Assembly: GCF_014205295.1 (NCBI RefSeq)
Contig: NZ_JACHNF010000001.1
Span: forward strand, 4,464,001 to 4,528,000
Reading direction: 5' to 3'
DNA length: 64,000 nt
From: Kribbella solani
Lineage (GTDB): Bacteria; Actinomycetota; Actinomycetes; Propionibacteriales; Kribbellaceae
Shown one piece after another: positions 61,231 through 64,000 of the stretch. Within the stretch, counting starts at the first letter, position 1. Each line of letters starts with the position of its first letter. The notes under the pieces were generated by a model, which saw only the letters and a list, made by a program, of their open reading frames with translations, made no database searches and was not told the DNA's origin. Both the position numbers and the translations under genes were made by a program.

Positions 61231-61665
61231 ATGTGGCGGCAAATGATGAAGTCGAAGGTGCACCGGGCGACGGTGACGCAGGCCGATCTGAACTACGTCG
61301 GTTCGTGCACGCTGGACGCCGAACTGATGGCGGCGGCCGATCTGTTGCCCGGTGAGAAGGTGGACATCGTCGACATCACCAACGGTCACCGGCTGTCCAC
61401 GTACCTGATCGAAGGCCCGCGTGGATCGGGTGTCGTCGGCATCAACGGCGCGGCGGCACACCTGATCCACCCGGGCGATCTGGTCATCCTGATCGCGTAC
61501 GGGATGTTCGACCCGGCCGAGGCCAAGGTCTTCGAACCGAGCGTAGTCTTCGTGGACGAGCACAATGCGATCACCCGCATCGGCTCGGACCCCGCCGAAG
61601 CACTGCCCGACACGGATATGCGCCGCGGCGACGAACTGGACACCAGCGTCTCGCACGCGATGTAG
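61231..61665 (+). CDS. panD: Aspartate 1-decarboxylase proenzyme
   Basis: A ~144-residue pyruvoyl enzyme making beta-alanine for pantothenate and CoA. The self-cleavage site is the Gly-Ser of LNYVGSCTLD, and MMKSKVHRATVTQADLNYVG is the standard N-terminus. ATG 61231 (MWRQMMKSK) is aligned to known starts; the frame opens at 61219. The C-terminal ~25 residues (ALPDTDMRRGDEL onward) are longer than in E. coli. It lies 34 nt after the MMPL gene. Confidence 0.95.
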   Translation: MWRQMMKSKVHRATVTQADLNYVGSCTLDAELMAAADLLPGEKVDIVDITNGHRLSTYLIEGPRGSGVVGINGAAAHLIHPGDLVILIAYGMFDPAEAKVFEPSVVFVDEHNAITRIGSDPAEALPDTDMRRGDELDTSVSHAM

Positions 61666-61705
61666 CTTGCGAGACACTTAGGGCTGAAACGAGGACTGGT
61701 CAAGG

Positions 61706-63223
61706 ATGACCGACACCACCGCGCACACCACCGCGAACGCCACCGCTGCTTCCACGTCCGCTTCCGCCGACGCTGCCGTTGAGACCGGCGGTGGGGAGGC
61801 GGGGAATGCCGTGCCCAAGACGGCTTCGCATGACAACGAGCCGAGTCCGAAGCTGCGGGCGTTCATGAACTCCGGCTGGGCCGACTCCGAGCGGCACGAC
61901 CTGGCCGTGGCGGACGTCGCCGACTGGGCGGCGAAGCGGCGGGACGCGTTGTCGCAGGCGTTCCCGGGCGAGCGCCTCGTCATCCCGGCCGGCACCTACA
62001 AGGTCCGGTCCAACGACACCGACTACGTCTTCCGCCCGCACACCGACTACGTGTGGCTGACCGGCAACCAGACCTCCGACGCCGTCCTCGTCCTGGAGCC
62101 GAACGGCACCACCGGCCACGACCCGGTGCTGTACTTCCGCCCGCGCGCCGACCGCAGCCAGGGCGAGGAGTTCTGGCGCGACCGGATGTACGGCGAGCTG
62201 TGGGCCGGCCGCCGCCCGTCGCTGACCGAGACCGCCAAGGAGTTCGGCATCGAGACCCGGCACGTCGACCAGCTGGCCGACGCGCTGAAGGGCGACGTAC
62301 CGACCCGGGTCCGGCGCGACGAGGACCAGTCGATCGCGTCGCTGCTGACCGGCGCCCGGATCGATGACCTGAAGGACAACGAGCTCGCGGCGGCCCTGTC
62401 CGAGCTGCGGCTGGTCAAGGACGCATACGAGCTCGAGCAGCTCCGGGACGCGGTCGCGATCACCCACCGCGGCTTCTCCGATGTCCTCGCCGAAATGGAC
62501 CAGGTCCGGAAGTACGGCGAACGCTGGATCGAGGGTACGTTCTGGCGCCGCGCCCGGGCCGAAGGGAACGACGTCGGGTACACGTCGATCGCCGCGGCCG
62601 GACCGCACGCGACCACGCTGCACTGGATCGAGAACGACGGCACGGTCGACGACGGCACGTTGATGCTGCTCGACATGGGCGTGGAGAACCGGCAGCTGTA
62701 CACCGCCGACATCACCCGTACGCTGCCCGTGAACGGTGAGTTCACGCCCCGCCAGCGCGACCTGTACCAGCTGGTCCTGGACGCGCAGAACGCCGGGATC
62801 GCGGCGCTCAAGCCCGGGGCGGCGTTCCGCGCCGGCCACGAGGCCGCGATGGAGGTCATCGTGCACGGGCTGGACGCGATGGAACTGCTACCGGTGTCCG
62901 CCGAGGAGGCACTCGACCCGGAGAGCCGCCTGTACCAGCGGTACACGCTGCACGGCGTCAGCCACATGCTCGGCCTGGACGTCCACGACTGCGCCTCGGC
63001 CCGCAACGAAACCTACCGGCAGGGCACCGTCCAGCCCGGCTACGTCCTGACCGTCGAGCCCGGCCTGTACTTCCAGTCCGACGACCTCACCGTCCCCGAG
63101 GACCTTCGCGGCATCGGCATCCGGATCGAGGACGACATCCTGATCACCGAAGCCGGCCCGGAGAACCTCTCCGAAGCCATGCCGCGCACCATCGAAGACA
63201 TCCAAACCTGGATGGCTTCCTAG
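61706..63223 (+). CDS. pepP: Xaa-Pro aminopeptidase (aminopeptidase P, M24B)
   Basis: A 505-residue metallopeptidase cleaving the N-terminal residue before proline. The N-terminal AMP_N domain has VWLTGNQTSDAVLVLEPNG. Metal ligands are Asp in LLDMGVENRQLYTADITRT (two Asp), His in HGVSHMLGLDVHD, Glu in LTVEPGLYF and Glu in GIRIEDDI. The first ~45 residues are Ala/Thr/Ser-rich and extra to the fold. Confidence 0.95.
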   Translation: MTDTTAHTTANATAASTSASADAAVETGGGEAGNAVPKTASHDNEPSPKLRAFMNSGWADSERHDLAVADVADWAAKRRDALSQAFPGERLVIPAGTYKVRSNDTDYVFRPHTDYVWLTGNQTSDAVLVLEPNGTTGHDPVLYFRPRADRSQGEEFWRDRMYGELWAGRRPSLTETAKEFGIETRHVDQLADALKGDVPTRVRRDEDQSIASLLTGARIDDLKDNELAAALSELRLVKDAYELEQLRDAVAITHRGFSDVLAEMDQVRKYGERWIEGTFWRRARAEGNDVGYTSIAAAGPHATTLHWIENDGTVDDGTLMLLDMGVENRQLYTADITRTLPVNGEFTPRQRDLYQLVLDAQNAGIAALKPGAAFRAGHEAAMEVIVHGLDAMELLPVSAEEALDPESRLYQRYTLHGVSHMLGLDVHDCASARNETYRQGTVQPGYVLTVEPGLYFQSDDLTVPEDLRGIGIRIEDDILITEAGPENLSEAMPRTIEDIQTWMAS

Positions 63224-63519
63224 CCCCCACTTAAGCCGGCCGCCCCTGCATAACCCGGCGCGAGACCACATCCCCATCACCCACCCATCCAGCGCACCGC
63301 ACACGGCACAACCGGCGCAGGTACGGCTCCGCACAAACAGCACGAGCGAGCTGCACCCAACGAGAGCACACACCCGATGCCGGTCCCCGCCCCACGCGGG
63401 TACACACCCCGCGCCGGTCGACGCCCCGCGCGGAGCAACCGTGGTGATGCGGTGTAGCCGGCACAAGCGCGGGGACCCGCCCGGCCGCCGGTGGATCCCA
63501 GCCCTCGGGCGGTGGATGG

Positions 63520-63571
63520 CGGGTTGTTTGGCTGGTGGCGTCCTACAACGTGCCAGCGGTGAAACAACCCG
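63520..63571. terminator. Nested inverted repeat downstream of pepP
   Basis: Perfect 10-bp outer arms (63520-63529, 63562-63571) enclose a 5-bp inner stem. It could be a distal terminator or a structured RNA; it lies about 300 nt after the pepP stop. Confidence 0.4.
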
Positions 63572-63769
63572 GCAGCCGGCTCGTCCGCAGGCCATTTCAG
63601 GGGTGAACGTCTCGTCGTGAGCGTTCACCGGCCGCATGCGCGAGGTGAACGGGCAACTTCGGGGGCGAACGTCCGAAATGCAACGGAGGCGGGGCGGCCC
63701 GGTGCAGCCCGGGTAGGCCCGGCGCGATGCAACCCCGGGCCGGCGTCGTACAACCAGCGAAGGTGCGGC

Positions 63770-63829
63770 GCGGTGCAGCCCAGGCGGGTGCGGTGCAGCC
63801 CAGACGGGTGCGGTGCAGCCCAGACGGGC
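63770..63829. repeat. Three tandem 20-bp repeats
   Basis: Units begin GCGGTGCAGCCCA at 63770, 63790 and 63810; the third ends in C rather than T and the first has one internal change. They lie just beyond the 3' end of the M13 peptidase gene. Confidence 0.85.
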
Positions 63830-63847
63830 CGCACCGCAGGGGTAGAG

Positions 63848-64000
63848 CTACCAGATGCGGACCCGGTCGGCCGGATCCAGCCACATTGCGTCATCGGCGG
63901 TGGTGCTGAAGGTGGTGTGGAACTCGTCGATGTTCTTCACCACCGCGTTGCACCGGAACTCCGGTGGTGAGTGCGGGTCGATGGTAAGCCGGCGAGCGGC
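63848..64000 (-). CDS. M13 family metallopeptidase (neprilysin type), C-terminal fragment
   Basis: Fifty codons and a TAG stop (63848-63850) read from the right edge: LTIDPHSPPEFRCNAVVKN, then IDEFHTTFSTTADDAMWL and DPADRVRIW. The DPHSPPEFR and VRIW ending are the normal C-terminus of PepO/neprilysin-like zinc endopeptidases. The HExxH catalytic domain is outside the window. The frame is shared with no other convincing gene. Confidence 0.85.
   Translation of the reverse strand, partial: AARRLTIDPHSPPEFRCNAVVKNIDEFHTTFSTTADDAMWLDPADRVRIW

Larger units (their letters stand above)
63224..63847. other. 624-nt gene-free region with hairpin, spaced boxes and tandem repeat
   Basis: No frame here shows protein character. 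Visible structure: a nested hairpin at 63520-63571 (CGGGTTGTTT with AAACAACCCG, inner GCTGG with CCAGC), four GGTGAACG-like boxes starting at 63602, 63622 (inverted), 63644 and 63664, and three 20-bp repeats at 63770-63829. It separates the convergent pepP and M13 peptidase genes. Confidence 0.7.

Noticed and set aside
59071..61677. 868-codon open frame on the minus strand opposite the MMPL and panD genes
   Set aside because: Composition is the His/Arg/Asp/Gln-rich pattern of an antisense shadow of high-GC coding DNA; the MMPL and PanD motifs are on the other strand.
63617..63970. 117-codon plus-strand frame near the right edge
   Set aside because: It reads through the tandem repeats and antisense to the conserved M13 peptidase C-terminus.
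1..64000. CRISPR arrays, tRNA/rRNA genes, transposases, phage or toxin-antitoxin genes
   Set aside because: None was recognised by reading; the repeats found are short tandem or coding repeats without CRISPR spacing.

Overview
The window is a high-GC (about 70%) chromosomal segment of an actinobacterium. The gene set fits a soil member of the Propionibacteriales, and the mix of sugar transporters and envelope genes suggests something close to Kribbella; that placement is inference. I see no rRNA, tRNA, CRISPR array, phage genes or insertion sequence. Overlapping stop/start codons (ATGA, GTGA, TTGA, TGATG) are frequent, so much of the window is organised in short operons.

Layout. 0-6 kb: core metabolism (purH cut by the left edge, purN, a DUF6350 membrane protein, an anchored secreted protein, sucCD). 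6-12 kb: an alpha-glucosidase facing a sugar ABC operon without an ATPase gene, which ends in a previously unlisted 57-residue Arg/Asp/Glu microprotein. 12-20 kb: B12-binding subunit, lipase, M23 endopeptidase, PcrA helicase, acyltransferase/TetR pair and a frameshifted small gene. 20-28 kb: accessory ClpP pair, hydrolases, murT-gatD for peptidoglycan amidation, and a bleomycin-hydrolase-type peptidase. 28-32 kb: a PspC/LiaF-like envelope-stress module with a divergent two-component system. 32-35.5 kb: a chloramphenicol-exporter-type MFS gene behind a 9-codon leader, a cold-shock protein and an EgtD-like methyltransferase coupled to a two-helix membrane protein.

35.5-45.3 kb is the most interesting catabolic locus: secreted beta-propeller, ABC importer, flavin-dependent oxidoreductase, enolase-superfamily enzyme, DapA-family lyase and an unusual winged-helix regulator. 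Four copies of one 22-bp palindrome lie before the propeller, the binding protein, the divergent oxidoreductase/enolase pair and the regulator. They define a self-contained, probably autoregulated regulon of unknown substrate.

45.4-48.2 kb: a zinc alcohol dehydrogenase and a threonine-synthase-like gene coupled to a MoaD-like sulfur carrier behind a clear SAM riboswitch. This points to a role in homocysteine/methionine synthesis rather than threonine synthesis. 48-56.8 kb: AlkA-like glycosylase, DUF3263 / LytR_C (VirR-like) / otsB operon, and an amidase / oxidoreductase / otsA / sugar kinase operon. 56.9-61.2 kb: a two-component system followed by an MMPL transporter, with a tandem 26-bp repeat between them. 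61.2-64 kb: panD, aminopeptidase P, a 624-bp gene-free stretch with repeats and spaced boxes, and the C-terminal end of an M13 metallopeptidase cut by the right edge.
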